From positions 660,522 to 724,521 of the forward strand of contig CAWICV010000012.1 of assembly GCA_963834705.1 (NCBI GenBank): DNA of 64,000 nt, written 5' to 3'. The DNA is from RYN-230 sp963834705. GTDB lineage: Bacteria > Actinomycetota > Actinomycetes > Streptosporangiales > Streptosporangiaceae. The position numbers were made by a program, and so were the translations under genes. This document shows positions 34,894 to 44,671 of this stretch, in pieces (the first letter of the stretch is position 1; the number at the start of each line of letters is the position of its first letter). Below the pieces are notes generated by a model. That model was given only the letters and a program-made list of their open reading frames with translations, did not search any database and had not been told where the DNA came from.

Positions 34894-36899
34894 TTAGGGC
34901 CGGCGGATGATGGCTACGCCCTGGGACGGCAGGTCCAGGTGCTCACCGACCGCTGTGCCGGTGAGCAGGTCGGTGCCGCCGGGTGGGGCCGGCACCGTGA
35001 CCGTGGCCCCGGAGTGGTTGAGCAGGAACTCGTAGCTCACCGGGCCCGCTTCGCGGACCACCCGCTCGACGCCGCTGGGTAGGGGCGACTGCTCGGCCAG
35101 CAATGGGCTGATCAGCTCGCCCATGTCCGCGTGGTCCAGCCGGGTGCCCAGGTAGATCACCCGGCCCTGGCCGTAGCGGTGGTCCAGCACGGCCGGGCGG
35201 CCCGCCCACGGCCCGGACGCGTACCGGGCCAGCACCTCGCCGCCCGCTGGCTCGATGATGTCCTGCCAGAGCGTGGCGGTGCCGCGCCGCCCGTCAGCCC
35301 AGGCCAGCTCGACCGTCTCAGCGGGCTGCAGTGGGGCCACGTCGAGCACCGCACCGCCGAACAGCTCGCCCAGCGGGCCGCCATAACTGCCCAGGTAGAC
35401 CTGCTCGGACTCGTTCACGATCCCGGACCAGAACGAGATCACTGCCGTCCCGCCGGACCGCACAAAGCTACATATGTAGTTCGCCTCCCGCCCGGTCAGC
35501 AGGTACAGGCTGGGCACCAGCAGCAGCGGGTAGCCGGACAGGTCGGCATCAGGGCGGACGAAATCCGCAGTGGCGGCGGCCTCCCACACCGGGCGGTACA
35601 TCCAGCGGAGCTGGCTCAGCATCTGGATCTCGGCCGACGGCTTCGAGCCCAGCTCCAGCGCCCACCAGTTAGGCCAGGAAAACGCGATGGCCACGGCACC
35701 GGCCACGCGGCTGGCGTTCAATTCAGAAAGGGGTTGCAGTTCGGCGCCCAGCCTGGTCACCTCGGGCCAGATGGGGGAGGCGGTACCGGTGTGCGGCAGC
35801 ATCGCGCTGTGGAACTTTTCCGCGCCCGCCCGCGCCGCGCGCCACTGGAAGAACAGCAGGCCGGCGGCGTCCCGGGCCAGCGCCTGGTAGCAGCCCTTGC
35901 GCATCTCGCCGGGCGGCTTGGCCGAGTTGACCGGGCGCCAGTTGACCCGCAGCGTGGTCTGCTCCATGACCAGCCACGGGGTGCCCTTCTTGACCGAGCG
36001 GATCAGGTCGTAATGCATGGCGGTGAGCATCGGGCTGGCCGGGTCGGCCGGGTCCGGATAGTTGTCCGTGCTGCACACGTCCTCGGCGGCGGCCCACTCG
36101 AAGTAGTCCAGCGGCTTGAAGAAGCCCATGAAGTTGGTGGTGACCGGCAGGCCGGGGGTGATGGCCCGGACCAGATCCCGTTCCTCGGTGAATTCCTCCA
36201 GGTAGGAGTCGTTCATGAAGCGCTGGTAGTCCAGTTGCTGGGCCGGGTTCGGGTGCGTCGGGGGTGACCCGGGGTGGCAGCATCTCGGCGAAGTCCCGGT
36301 ACCGCTGGCTCCAGAACGCGGCGCCCCAGGCCTCGTTCAGCGCGTCGGTGCTGCCATAGCGGCGGCGCAGCCAGTCACGGAACGCGGCCGCCGAGATATC
36401 GCAGTAGCAGGCCGGGACGTGGCAGGCGTACTCGTTGTGCAGGTGCCACAGCCGGACAGCCGGGTGGTCACCCAGCTCGCGGGCCAGCCGCTCGGTGATG
36501 CGCAGCGCGTGCCGCCGGTAGGCCGGGCTATGCACGCAGAAGTGCTGCCGGCTGCCGTGCGAGTAGCGCACGCCAGCCGCGGTCGACCGGCAGCATCTCC
36601 GGGTGACGGGCTGACAGCCAGGGCGGCGGGCTCGCGGTCGGCGTGGCCAGCGCCACGTCGATGCCGCCGCCATGCAGCAGGTCGAGCACCTCGCGCAGCC
36701 AGGCGAAGTCGAACTCGCCAGGCGCCGGTTCCAGCCAGGCCCAGGAGAACACGCCGACCGTGGCCAGGTTCACCCCGGCCTCGGTCATCAGCTTGACGTC
36801 CTCGCGCCACACCTCGGGTGGCCACTGCTCCGGGTTGTAGTCGCCGCCGTAGAGGATGTGCGGCGGCGGCCAGCTGCCCCGCGCCCAGGATGACGCCAT
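34894..36899 (-). pseudogene. GH42 beta-galactosidase, two frameshifts
   Basis: The joined product is about 667 residues, normal for GH42. The N-terminal barrel starts ILYGGDYNPEQWP; the acid/base Glu lies in WHLHNEYACHVP and the nucleophile in PWLVMEQTT; trimerisation and beta domains complete it. One-base insertions near 36580 (after MLPVDR) and near 36253 (after TPDA) break the frame; the 440 residues from 36216 down are intact. ATG 36899 follows GAGGAGG. Last gene of the sugar importer operon: it hydrolyses imported galactosides in the cytoplasm. Confidence 0.85.
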
Positions 36900-36933
36900 C
36901 CGGTCGTGCCTCCTCGTGCTCGGTGGTTGGGGC

Positions 36934-37848
36934 TCAGTCACCCGCGATCGCGCCGAACGTCAGCCCGCGGGCCACGTACTTCTGCAGGAACGGGAACAGG
37001 ATGAGCATCGGCAGCACCGAGATCAGCGAGCCGAGCAGCACCTCCGGGTAGAGCGGCTGCCCGGTGCCGGCCTGGTGCAGGTCGCTGGCCCAGCCGGACA
37101 GCCCGACGGTCAGCGGGAACTTGCTGTTGTCGCCGAGCAGCACCAGCGGCAGGAAGAAGTTGTTCCAGGTGCCAATGAACGACAGCAGGAACAGGGTGAC
37201 CATGCCAGGCATCAGGATCGGCCGGCCCACCCGCCAGAAGATGCTCAGCTCACCCGCGCCGTCGATGCGTGACGCGTCGAGCAGCGTGTCCGGCACCGCG
37301 TCCAGCGAGTAGATGGCCATGAAGTACACGCCGAACGGGTAGACGGCCAGTGGCAGGATGACGCCCTGGTAAGTGTTGTTCAGGTGCAGGTAGGTCTCCA
37401 GCATGAAGATCGGCACCACCAGGGCGGTGGCCGGCACCATCAGCGAGCCGACGACCAGGCCGAACACCGTCCGGCGCATCCGGAACCGGTACTTGGCCAG
37501 GCCGTAGCCGCAGAGCGTGGCCACGCCGGTGGCCAGCGCCGCGGTGACGGTCGCGTACACGATCGAGTTGACGAACCAGTCCTTGTACTCGCCGCCGCCG
37601 TAGTTGAACAGCGAACTGAGGTTGCTGCCCAGCGACAGGTGGCTGGGCGGCAGGAACGTCGGGGTGCTGAACAGCTGGCCGCTGCTCTTGGTCGACGCGA
37701 TCAGCAGCCAGTACACCGGGACCAGCACATACACGGCGGCCAGCAGGAGCAGGGCGGTGCCCACCGTGATCTTGATCCGGCGGGCCAGCAGCGGCCGGGC
37801 CTCCCGCCGCCGGGCTCGCCGCGGCGGGAGCGTCTGGGCGGCGCTCAT
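36934..37848 (-). CDS. carbohydrate ABC importer permease (MalG type)
   Basis: 304 residues, six membrane segments, EAA loop LLDASRIDGAGELSIFWRVG (about 195). Intact, unlike its neighbours. Its ATG overlaps the stop of the other permease by one base (TGATG), and GH42 follows after 34 bases. No ATPase gene is in the operon; a shared MsiK-type ATPase elsewhere is usual for such actinobacterial importers. Confidence 0.9.
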   Translation of the reverse strand: MSAAQTLPPRRARRREARPLLARRIKITVGTALLLLAAVYVLVPVYWLLIASTKSSGQLFSTPTFLPPSHLSLGSNLSSLFNYGGGEYKDWFVNSIVYATVTAALATGVATLCGYGLAKYRFRMRRTVFGLVVGSLMVPATALVVPIFMLETYLHLNNTYQGVILPLAVYPFGVYFMAIYSLDAVPDTLLDASRIDGAGELSIFWRVGRPILMPGMVTLFLLSFIGTWNNFFLPLVLLGDNSKFPLTVGLSGWASDLHQAGTGQPLYPEVLLGSLISVLPMLILFPFLQKYVARGLTFGAIAGD

Positions 37849-38825
37849 CAGGAATACCTCCTCGTCCCGGCGAGCGGATCACTGCGGCGCCGGATGATGC
37901 CGTAGAACGCCACCGTGGCCACGATCGTGATCACGGCCAGCACGATCGACTGGGCCGCGGCCAGCGACTCGTTGCCGAACTGGAAGGCGGTGTTGTAGAT
38001 GATCTGGTTCGGGGTGCAGGCTGTTGCCGATCGCCGCGATGTAGTTGAGCAAGACCGGCTCGTTGAACAGCTGCAGGGTGCCGATGATGGACAGGATCAC
38101 GGTGAACAGCACGGTCCGGCGGATCAGCGGGAACTTGATCCGCAGCGCGATCGCCAGTTCCGAGCAGCCGTCGATCCGGGCCGCCTCGATGACCTGCCGT
38201 GGGCACGCTGGTCAGGCTGGTCAGCAGGATCGTCATGTTGTACCCGGCGAACTCCCAGGTGACGATCAGCATGATCGCGTACAGCGCCAGCCGGTAGTCC
38301 AGCGGATTGATCGGGCCGCTGGCCAGGCCGAGCTCGTGCGGGATGTTCAGCGCGCCGTTGAGGTCGGGTTCGAGCAGGAAGGCCCACATGATCGCGGCGA
38401 TCACGCCGGGCACGGCATAGGGCAGGAAGTACACCAGCGCGAAGAACTTCCGGCCTTTGCAGTACGCGCTGTCCAGGAACAGGGCCAGCGCGATGGCTAG
38501 CCCGATCATCGCGGTCACCTGGATGACCCCGAAGTAGATCATCCGCTGCACGCCGCCCCAGTACTCGCCGTTGCTGATGACCGAGCGGTAGTTGAGCAGG
38601 CCGGCGAACTGGCCGGTGCCGCCGGCCGTTCAGGCTGAGCCAGATCGAGTAGACCAGCGGCGCGACGAAGAACACCGCGAACAGGGCCAGGAACGGGGCG
38701 GTCATCCCGGCCCCGGCACGGCGCTGCGCCGCGGCGGCCCGGCTCGGCCGGCCGGGGCGGCCCGGGCGGGTCACCCCGGCCGGGCGCGCTGCCCGGCTGA
38801 CGTCTGGCTTTCCGGCTACGGTCAC
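37848..38825 (-). pseudogene. carbohydrate ABC importer permease (MalF type), three frameshifts
   Basis: The joined product is about 325 residues with six membrane segments. N-terminal piece MTAPFLALFAVFFVAPLVYS, middle piece QVTAMIGLAIALALFLDSAY to NMTILLTSLTSVP, C-terminal piece LFTVILSIIGTLQLFNEP. One-base insertions near 38629, 38203 and 38021 each shift the frame, and removing one base at each restores a normal MalF-like protein. GTG 38825 follows GGAAGGGG. Confidence 0.82.
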
Positions 38826-38851
38826 CGCTCATCCCCTTCCACGGAGTGCTG

Positions 38852-38890
38852 CAGTGGCCTGCCGGGCATGTTTCGCCCGGCAGGCCACTG
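38852..38890 (-). terminator. intercistronic hairpin after the sugar-binding protein gene
   Basis: A perfect 16-bp stem (38852-38867 with 38875-38890) with a 7-base loop lies 8 bases after the binding-protein stop and before the first permease. In importer operons such hairpins attenuate read-through or protect upstream mRNA, giving more binding protein than permease. Confidence 0.75.
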
Positions 38891-38898
38891 GCTGGCGG

Positions 38899-40254
38899 TT
38901 ATCCCTCGACCTGGTAGCCGGCCGTCTTGGCGTAGTTCAGCAGCTGCTGCTCGGTGACCTGGAGCGCCTTGGTCCAGCTCTCCTTGCCGGCCGCGGCCGC
39001 CGGCAACTGCGGGTCACGTAAGTGCCGAACTCGGTGTCCCAGGGGCTCCACTCGAAGTTCGTCGGCACGTTCGCGGACGCTGGAGAACTCCGGCGTTGAC
39101 GTTGCCGGTGAAGTCGCGGCACGGGTGCGTTGAACGCGGATACCGACGACGCGGTTGCCACGTCGGCCGGGAACAGGCCGCGGCCGCCGCCGCTGGTGGT
39201 CGCGGGCTTCTCGTCCACGGTCAGCCCGCTCTGGCGAGGTGTTGATGTAGGCGGCGAACAGCGCCGCGTCCGCGACCAGGCTGCCGGCGCGTCCTTGGTG
39301 ACCGCGTTGGTCGAGCCGCCCCAGTTGGCGTCGGCGTGCGCGCCCGCGGTCCACTGTGGCAGCGCGCCGACCGTGTACGCACTGCGGGTGCGACTTGGTC
39401 AGGTAGGCGTCGACCTCGTAGGTGGGCGCCCAGGCCGGCGCCCACGTAGGAGGCGTAATCGTCGTTGGCGATGTGGTGGCCCCAGTCGGCGGTGAAGTCG
39501 TTGTCGACGGCGATGGCCTTCTCATCGACCAGCTTGCCCCAGTAGTTCAGCACCTTCTGCTCGATCGGGCCCGTCTACGTCGATCTTCCAGGTGCCGTTC
39601 GGCTAGCAGCTGGTAGGGGCGCGCGCCGGCCTGCCAGAACAGCGCCTCCAGGTAGTCGCCGTCGTTGACCGGGAAGTAGGTCATGGAGATGGTCGGGTCG
39701 GCCTTGTGCAGCGCGACCGCGTCCGAGGCGTAGGTGGCCCAGGTGGTCGGCACCGGCAGGTGGTACTTCTTCAGCACGCCGGGCTGGTACATCAGGCCCA
39801 TCGGGCCGATGTCCTCGGGCATCGCGTACAGGTTGGCTGCCCTGGGTGACCTGGCTCCACACCCAGGACGGGTAAGTCGCTCTTGTACTTGATGTCGTAC
39901 TGGGCGATGTTCACCAGGTCGTGCGCCTGGGTGAACTGCGGCAGGTGGTCCAGCTCGACCTGGGTCACGTCCGGGCCCGTTACCGGCCGCAAGGGCGGTA
40001 GTGAGCTTGGCGTAGAACGTGCCGCCCGAACCATAGGACGGCGGCGGCTTGATGGTGATCCAGGGGTATTTCTTCTCGAAATTCGCGATGACGTCCTTCG
40101 GGTTAGCGGTCCACGTCCACCAGGTGAGGGTGACCTTCTGATGCGGCCCCTTCTGGCTGGTGGAAGACCCCCCGCTGCTGCACGCAGCTAGAACTAAAGC
40201 GGCTGCTGAGGCGACCGCACACGCTCTTACCAGGCTGAACTTTTTCTTACTCAC
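38899..40254 (-). pseudogene. sugar-binding lipoprotein of ABC importer, many frameshifts
   Basis: The joined product is about 440 residues. Signal peptide with lipobox LVLAACSSGG, then VTLTWWTWTANPKDVIANFE, YAMPEDIGPMGLMYQ, YLEALFWQAGARPYQ and a C-terminal TEQQLLNYAKTAGYQ: the family 1 solute-binding fold. About ten or more one-base shifts from about 39975 to 38990, mostly insertions (for example near 39975, 39871, 39841, 39603 and 39570). First gene of the galactoside importer operon. Confidence 0.8.
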
Positions 40255-40626
40255 TCGATCACGCCCTTTCGTCCAGACCAGTCATGATCACCTGGCAGTT
40301 ACTTGCCTGTTACGGGGCGCGGCCATACGCGGTGGCGAGCCCACGAAATCGTTTGTCTTCGCCTGCTCCGGAGCCCTGGCTTTCTGGTGCGGGATCCACC
40401 GTTTCGTACCGCCTTCCCGGCGGCCTGCTGGGGTGCGGCGGATCCTTGTTAACGCTCTCACGTTGGATTCTGTTGGATCATGATCTGTTCGTGTTTGCGA
40501 TGAACGTAGCCCATGTCGCAATCGCGATCAAGAGGTGAATTTCCGGTGATTCTGGGTACCCGGGCACGCTCCGCCGGGCCACCACACCGCGTCCCCGCAC
40601 CGCGCGCCCGGCGGATCCGCCTCCGG
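40255..40626. other. upstream region of the galactoside operon
   Basis: About 370 bases with no convincing gene on either strand; open frames here lack ribosome binding sites and codon bias. It is lower in GC than the rest of the window and should hold the operon promoter and the possible operator at 40447. Confidence 0.5.
40447..40462. promoter_or_regulatory. possible LacI-type operator for the galactoside operon
   Basis: TGTTAACGCTCTCACG has the central GC and partial dyad (8 of 14 symmetrical positions) of actinobacterial LacI-family sites controlling sugar operons. It lies about 190 bases before the binding-protein start. No LacI gene is adjacent. Weak evidence. Confidence 0.3.
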
Positions 40627-40680
40627 CATCAGCGCGGTGAGTTTGTGGTCGCGGGTGACCACAAACTCACCGCGCTGATG
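40627..40680. terminator. 24-bp perfect hairpin downstream of serS
   Basis: Arms 40627-40650 and 40657-40680 pair perfectly over 24 bp around GCGGGT, 25 bases after the serS stop. The stem shares TGAGTTTG with hairpin copy B at 34.76 kb. Likely the serS terminator. Confidence 0.85.
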
Positions 40681-40705
40681 AGTTGGGGCGCGCTGGCGCG
40701 CTGGG

Positions 40706-41953
40706 TTAGTCCTCGGGCGGAGTGCCGATGGTGGCAGGGGCGCCGTAGCGCTGCAGCACCTCGGGCACGGCCACGGTGCCCCGCTCGTCCTGGAAGTTCT
40801 CCATGATGGACAGCAGCGACCGGGCGGTGGCCCCGGTCCCGTTCAGGGTGTGCGCGAACTCCAGCTTGCCGTCCCGGCGGAACCGGATGTTCAGCCGCCG
40901 GGCCTGGTAGTCCGTGGTGTTCGAGCAGGAGGTGATCTCCCGGTACCGCTGCTGCGCCGGGAACCAGGCCTCGATGTCGTACTTCTTCGCGGCGGGCGCG
41001 CCCAGGTCCCCGACCGCGATGTTCATCACCCGGTAGGGCAGGCCCAGCGCCTGGACGATCTCCTCTTCGTGGGCCAGCAGCTGCTCGTGGAACTCGGCCG
41101 ACTGCTCGGGCACGCAGTAGACGTACATCTCGACCTTGTCGAACTGATGCACCCGGAACATGCCCTTGGTGTCCTTGCCCGCCGCCCCGGCCTCGCGGCG
41201 GAAGTTGGTGCTGAACGCGGCGTACCTGGCGGGCAGCTCGCTCTCCTCCAGCCGCTCGTCGGTGTGGATGCCGGCCAGCGCCACCTCCGACGTGCCGGTC
41301 AGGTACAGGTCGTCGCGTTCCAGGTGGTACAGGTTGGATGCCTCGGTGGGCAGGAACCCGGTGCCGTACATGGCCCGCTCGCCGACCAGCACCGGCGGCA
41401 GCACGGTGAGGAACCCCTTGCTGGCCAGCCGGTCCAGCACGAACCGGTACAACGCCTGCTCGGTGACAGCCACGTCGCCGATCCGGTAGGCGAACCGGGA
41501 CCCGGACAGCCGGGCGCCCCGGGCCATGTCGATCCAGCCGCGGGCCGAGCCCAGGTCGGCGGCGTCCTTGACCGGGAAGCTGAACGACGGCTGCTCGCCC
41601 CAGGTGCGGATGGCGACCGAGTCCTCCTCGAACATGCCGTCCGCGGCGGTCGGGTCGGGCAGGTTCGGGATCTGGGCCAGCACCGCCTGCCGGACCTGCT
41701 CGGCCTCGGTCTGCTCGGCCTCGGCCGCGTCCAGTTCCTTACGCAGCTGGCGCAGCTCGGCGATCTCCGCCGGGCTCGGCGCGCCCTTGGAGGAGCGCTT
41801 CTGGGCCGCGCGGAGCGTCTCGGCCCGCTCGGTCAGCTCGCGCCACCGCTGGTCGGCGGCGAGCAGGGCGTCGAAGTCATCGGCCGCGCCACGCCGGGCC
41901 AGTGCGGTGCGGTACCGGTCCGGTTCCTGGCGCGCGGCTTTGAGGTCAATCAC
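40706..41953 (-). CDS. serS: seryl-tRNA synthetase
   Basis: 415 residues. An N-terminal coiled coil (about 30-100) binds the long variable arm of tRNA-Ser; the class II core has motif 2 FSTNFRREAG (about 255) and motif 3 HTLNGTGATARSLLSIMEN (about 370). GTG 41953 gives the canonical start IDLKAARQEPDRYR; the longer open frame upstream has no family match. Activates serine and charges tRNA-Ser (and tRNA-Sec). Confidence 0.95.
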   Translation of the reverse strand: MIDLKAARQEPDRYRTALARRGAADDFDALLAADQRWRELTERAETLRAAQKRSSKGAPSPAEIAELRQLRKELDAAEAEQTEAEQVRQAVLAQIPNLPDPTAADGMFEEDSVAIRTWGEQPSFSFPVKDAADLGSARGWIDMARGARLSGSRFAYRIGDVAVTEQALYRFVLDRLASKGFLTVLPPVLVGERAMYGTGFLPTEASNLYHLERDDLYLTGTSEVALAGIHTDERLEESELPARYAAFSTNFRREAGAAGKDTKGMFRVHQFDKVEMYVYCVPEQSAEFHEQLLAHEEEIVQALGLPYRVMNIAVGDLGAPAAKKYDIEAWFPAQQRYREITSCSNTTDYQARRLNIRFRRDGKLEFAHTLNGTGATARSLLSIMENFQDERGTVAVPEVLQRYGAPATIGTPPED

Positions 41954-42129
41954 CTGCGCGAGTCTAGTGGGCACAGCCGGTATCGCAGGCCCGCACGGCC
42001 TCGCCCGGCCTCCTGGCGGCCCAACCCCCGCCGCCTGGCGGCCCAACCCCGGCCGCCCAAACCGCACCAGCCTTTCAGCCACCGCCCCGGAGCCAGCCCA
42101 GGGATCGCATGGCTGATGCATTCAGGTGG

Positions 42130-43361
42130 TCAGGACCACCTGGGAGTTTCATCGATGCGGCCGGCGGCGGGGAGGGGTGCGTCAGGATCGGCCGGGGCGA
42201 GGGGGAGGTCCTGGCAGATGAGGGCCCAGGGGCGGTCCTCGGCGCGGGTCATGATCAGGGTGGCCCGGTGCGGGCCGGACAGCTTGAGCTGGCGCCGAAT
42301 CTGGGCCACGTCGCCGGCCAGGCCACGGCGGCGGATGTCCACCGAGCCGATGCCCAGCGCGCGCAGCCGGACGGACAGCTCGCGCTGATGCCACCGGCCG
42401 GAATCGAGCACCTGGAGGGTGCGGGCGAACGGGGTGCGCACCGGCTGGCCGGTGCACAGGAACGCGATCTGCTCGTCGATCTGCCAGCCCCCGGCCGCCC
42501 GGGCCAGCTCGGCCACCAGGCCGGCCCGGGTGACAGCCGGATTGGGGTCGAGCAGGTACGGGCCGGGCGGGGCTACCGGGACCGGCGGGCCGGGCTGCGG
42601 GGTGAGGGTATGGCCGCCGGGCAGGATCGCCGCCCGGGTCGCCGACCGGGCCAGCGCGGGTGACCAGAGCGCGGCTTCCTTCAGCTCGCGGCCGACCGCG
42701 ATGAACTCCATCTCCCAGCCCGGCGGCACCAGCTCCCGCGGGATCCCCGGGGCGGCCTTGATGCCCAGCTGGCTGATCTGGCCGGCCAGGTCCAGGCACC
42801 AGGCCAGCGGCGGCTCGCTGTCCCCGGGCCGGAGCGGCCCTGCCCGGTGCGCCGGGCCGGGTCGACGAACGCCGCCGTCACGCCGCTCAGGTCGGTGTCC
42901 CGGACGTCGCGATGCTCGAACCGCACCTGGGCCGCCACGCCATAGACCGCCGCGTTGGCCTCGGCCATCCGCAGGTGCACCGGGTCGGCATCCACCGCGC
43001 GGACCTGGTGCCCATCGACGAGCGCGATCAGGTCACCGCCGATGCCGCAGCACAGGTCGGCCAGCTGGCCGCCAGCTGGGTAGCGGCCGCGGCGGTGCTG
43101 GGCCACCACTTCGCCGGATGCCTGCTCCAGGCCGTCCCGGGTGAAGAACATCCGCATGGCCCGGCTGAACTTGGCCTGGGCCGCGATCCGCAGCTCGTGC
43201 TGGGCCAGTGCGGCGGCGACGAGTTCGGCCGGGTAGTCCGCGCGCAGTTCGGTGCCCAGCCGCAGCGCCTCGGCTGGGGACAGCGGCTGCTGGCCCAGCC
43301 GGGCCAGCAGCTCGGCGCCGGGTTGGGCCAGCAGCGCGGCCAGCTGCTCCCCGGGGGTCAT
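42130..43361 (-). pseudogene. class I SAM methyltransferase with THUMP-like C-terminus, one frameshift
   Basis: The joined product is about 410 residues. N-terminal part TPGEQLAALLAQPG, SAM motif LADLCCGIGGDLIAL (about 100), AVDADPVHLRMAEANA and AFVDPARRTGQGR. The frame changes near 42834 (one base missing) and resumes with PPGWEMEFIAVGRELKEAAL to the end, where the THUMP-like domain lies. The full-length family is common in actinobacteria and is probably an RNA methyltransferase. ATG 43361 is the likely start. Confidence 0.75.
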
Positions 43362-43378
43362 GAGCCGGGGAACGTTGG

Positions 43379-43452
43379 AGGCGGGCAGCCGCCGGGGGCG
43401 GTCACGGGCGGGCAGCGGCCGGGGGCGGTCACGGGCGGGCAGCGGCCGGGGA
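43379..43452. repeat. 27-bp tandem repeat, 2.7 copies
   Basis: Units begin at 43379, 43406 and 43433 (core GGGCAGCGGCCGGGGGCGGT). The EamA stop codon (43429-43431) falls in the second unit. Confidence 0.8.
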
Positions 43453-44412
43453 CGAGGCGCCCGGGTCGTCCGCCTCGCCGGGAGCCACCGGGCCATTGGG
43501 CAGCGGGCTATCGGGCAGCGCAGTACCGCGTCGCGCGTCGCTGGGCCGCGCGGCGGTCCGGCCGGACTGGGTGGCCAGCACCGACCCGGCCAGGATGAGC
43601 CCGAACGCGGCGATGATCTCCGGGGTGAGCGGCTCGCCGAGGACACCCACGCCGAGCGCGACCGCCACCGCCGGGTTGACGTAGGTGATCACGGTGGCCC
43701 GGGCCGGGCCGACCTCTGTGATCAGCTGGAAGAACAGCACGAAGGCGAGCGCCGTGCAGATCACCGCCAGCCCGGCCAGGCTGGCCAGCACCTTGGCCGA
43801 CGGGACGGTAGACGGCCAGGTCAGCGCCGCGGCGGGGGCGTAGACTACGGCGGCGAAGCCGAGGCAGACGGCGGTCATGCCGAGCCCGGGCAGGCCGGCC
43901 AGCTTGCGGCTGGCGATCAGCGGGCCGGTGGCGTAGCCCAGCGCGGTGAGCAGGACCAGGACGACCGAGCCCAGGTCGCCGCCCAGCGCGCCCGGGCCGG
44001 CCAGCAGCGCCACGCCCGCCAGCCCGCCGAGCAGCCCGGCCCAGCGCAGCGGGGTCAGCCGCTCGGCGCCGCCGGTGAGCCGGGCCAGCACCACCCCGAT
44101 GATCGGCACTGACGCGATGAGCAGCCCGCTCATCGAGCTGGACAGCCTGCGCTCGGCCTGGGACAGGAACAGCCAGGGCAGGATGATCTCCACGCAGGCG
44201 AAGATGGCCAGCCACCGCCAGTGCGGGCGGAGCACGCCGAGTTCACCGCGGCGCAGCGCGATCGGCAGCAGGATCACCGCGCCGCCCGCCACCCGGGTCA
44301 GCACCAGCACGGGCACCGGCACCCCGGCGTCATCCACGACCTTGATGAGCAGGTACGGCACACCCCAGACCAGGCTCATCGCCGTGAACAGCACCCAGCC
44401 GCGGCGGCTCAA
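43429..44412 (-). CDS. EamA/DMT-family exporter
   Basis: 327 residues with ten membrane segments in two EamA repeats (about 5-140 and 150-285), SLVWGVPYLLIK at the N-terminus and VITYVNPAVAVALGVGVLGE in the second repeat. Likely a metabolite or drug exporter. The last 40 residues are polar and extend into the tandem repeat. ATG 44412 has only a weak GGGGAGGT ahead of it. Confidence 0.87.
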   Translation of the reverse strand: MSRRGWVLFTAMSLVWGVPYLLIKVVDDAGVPVPVLVLTRVAGGAVILLPIALRRGELGVLRPHWRWLAIFACVEIILPWLFLSQAERRLSSSMSGLLIASVPIIGVVLARLTGGAERLTPLRWAGLLGGLAGVALLAGPGALGGDLGSVVLVLLTALGYATGPLIASRKLAGLPGLGMTAVCLGFAAVVYAPAAALTWPSTVPSAKVLASLAGLAVICTALAFVLFFQLITEVGPARATVITYVNPAVAVALGVGVLGEPLTPEIIAAFGLILAGSVLATQSGRTAARPSDARRGTALPDSPLPNGPVAPGEADDPGASSPAAARP

Positions 44413-44490
44413 CCCCGTACCTCCCCATCCGTCCCCCGCAGGCTACCGGGCGGGACGGACATGAGCAGGGCTAGGCGGATCAGCCGGGCT

Positions 44491-44580
44491 ACCGGGAGGC
44501 GCAAACACCGGCGAGGCGGGGCAGATCGGCCGGCACCGGGAGGCGCAAACACCGGCAAGGCGGGGCAGATCAGCCGGGCA
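44491..44580. repeat. 44-bp direct repeat, two copies
   Basis: Units 44491-44534 and 44535-44578 differ at few positions (core GGGAGGCGCAAACACCGGC); the bases before unit 1 (GATCAGCCGGGCT) also match the unit end. Lies in the gap between EamA and the first lnt gene, 90 bases before lnt, and may carry its promoter. Confidence 0.75.
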
Positions 44581-44671
44581 CTGGCGTTCGGTAAGAAAGG
44601 TGTGCTGCTGGGAGCTGGAGGATCCGGCTACGCTCGGGCCTATGCAGCTCGTCCCGGAGGGGAGTGCCCGG

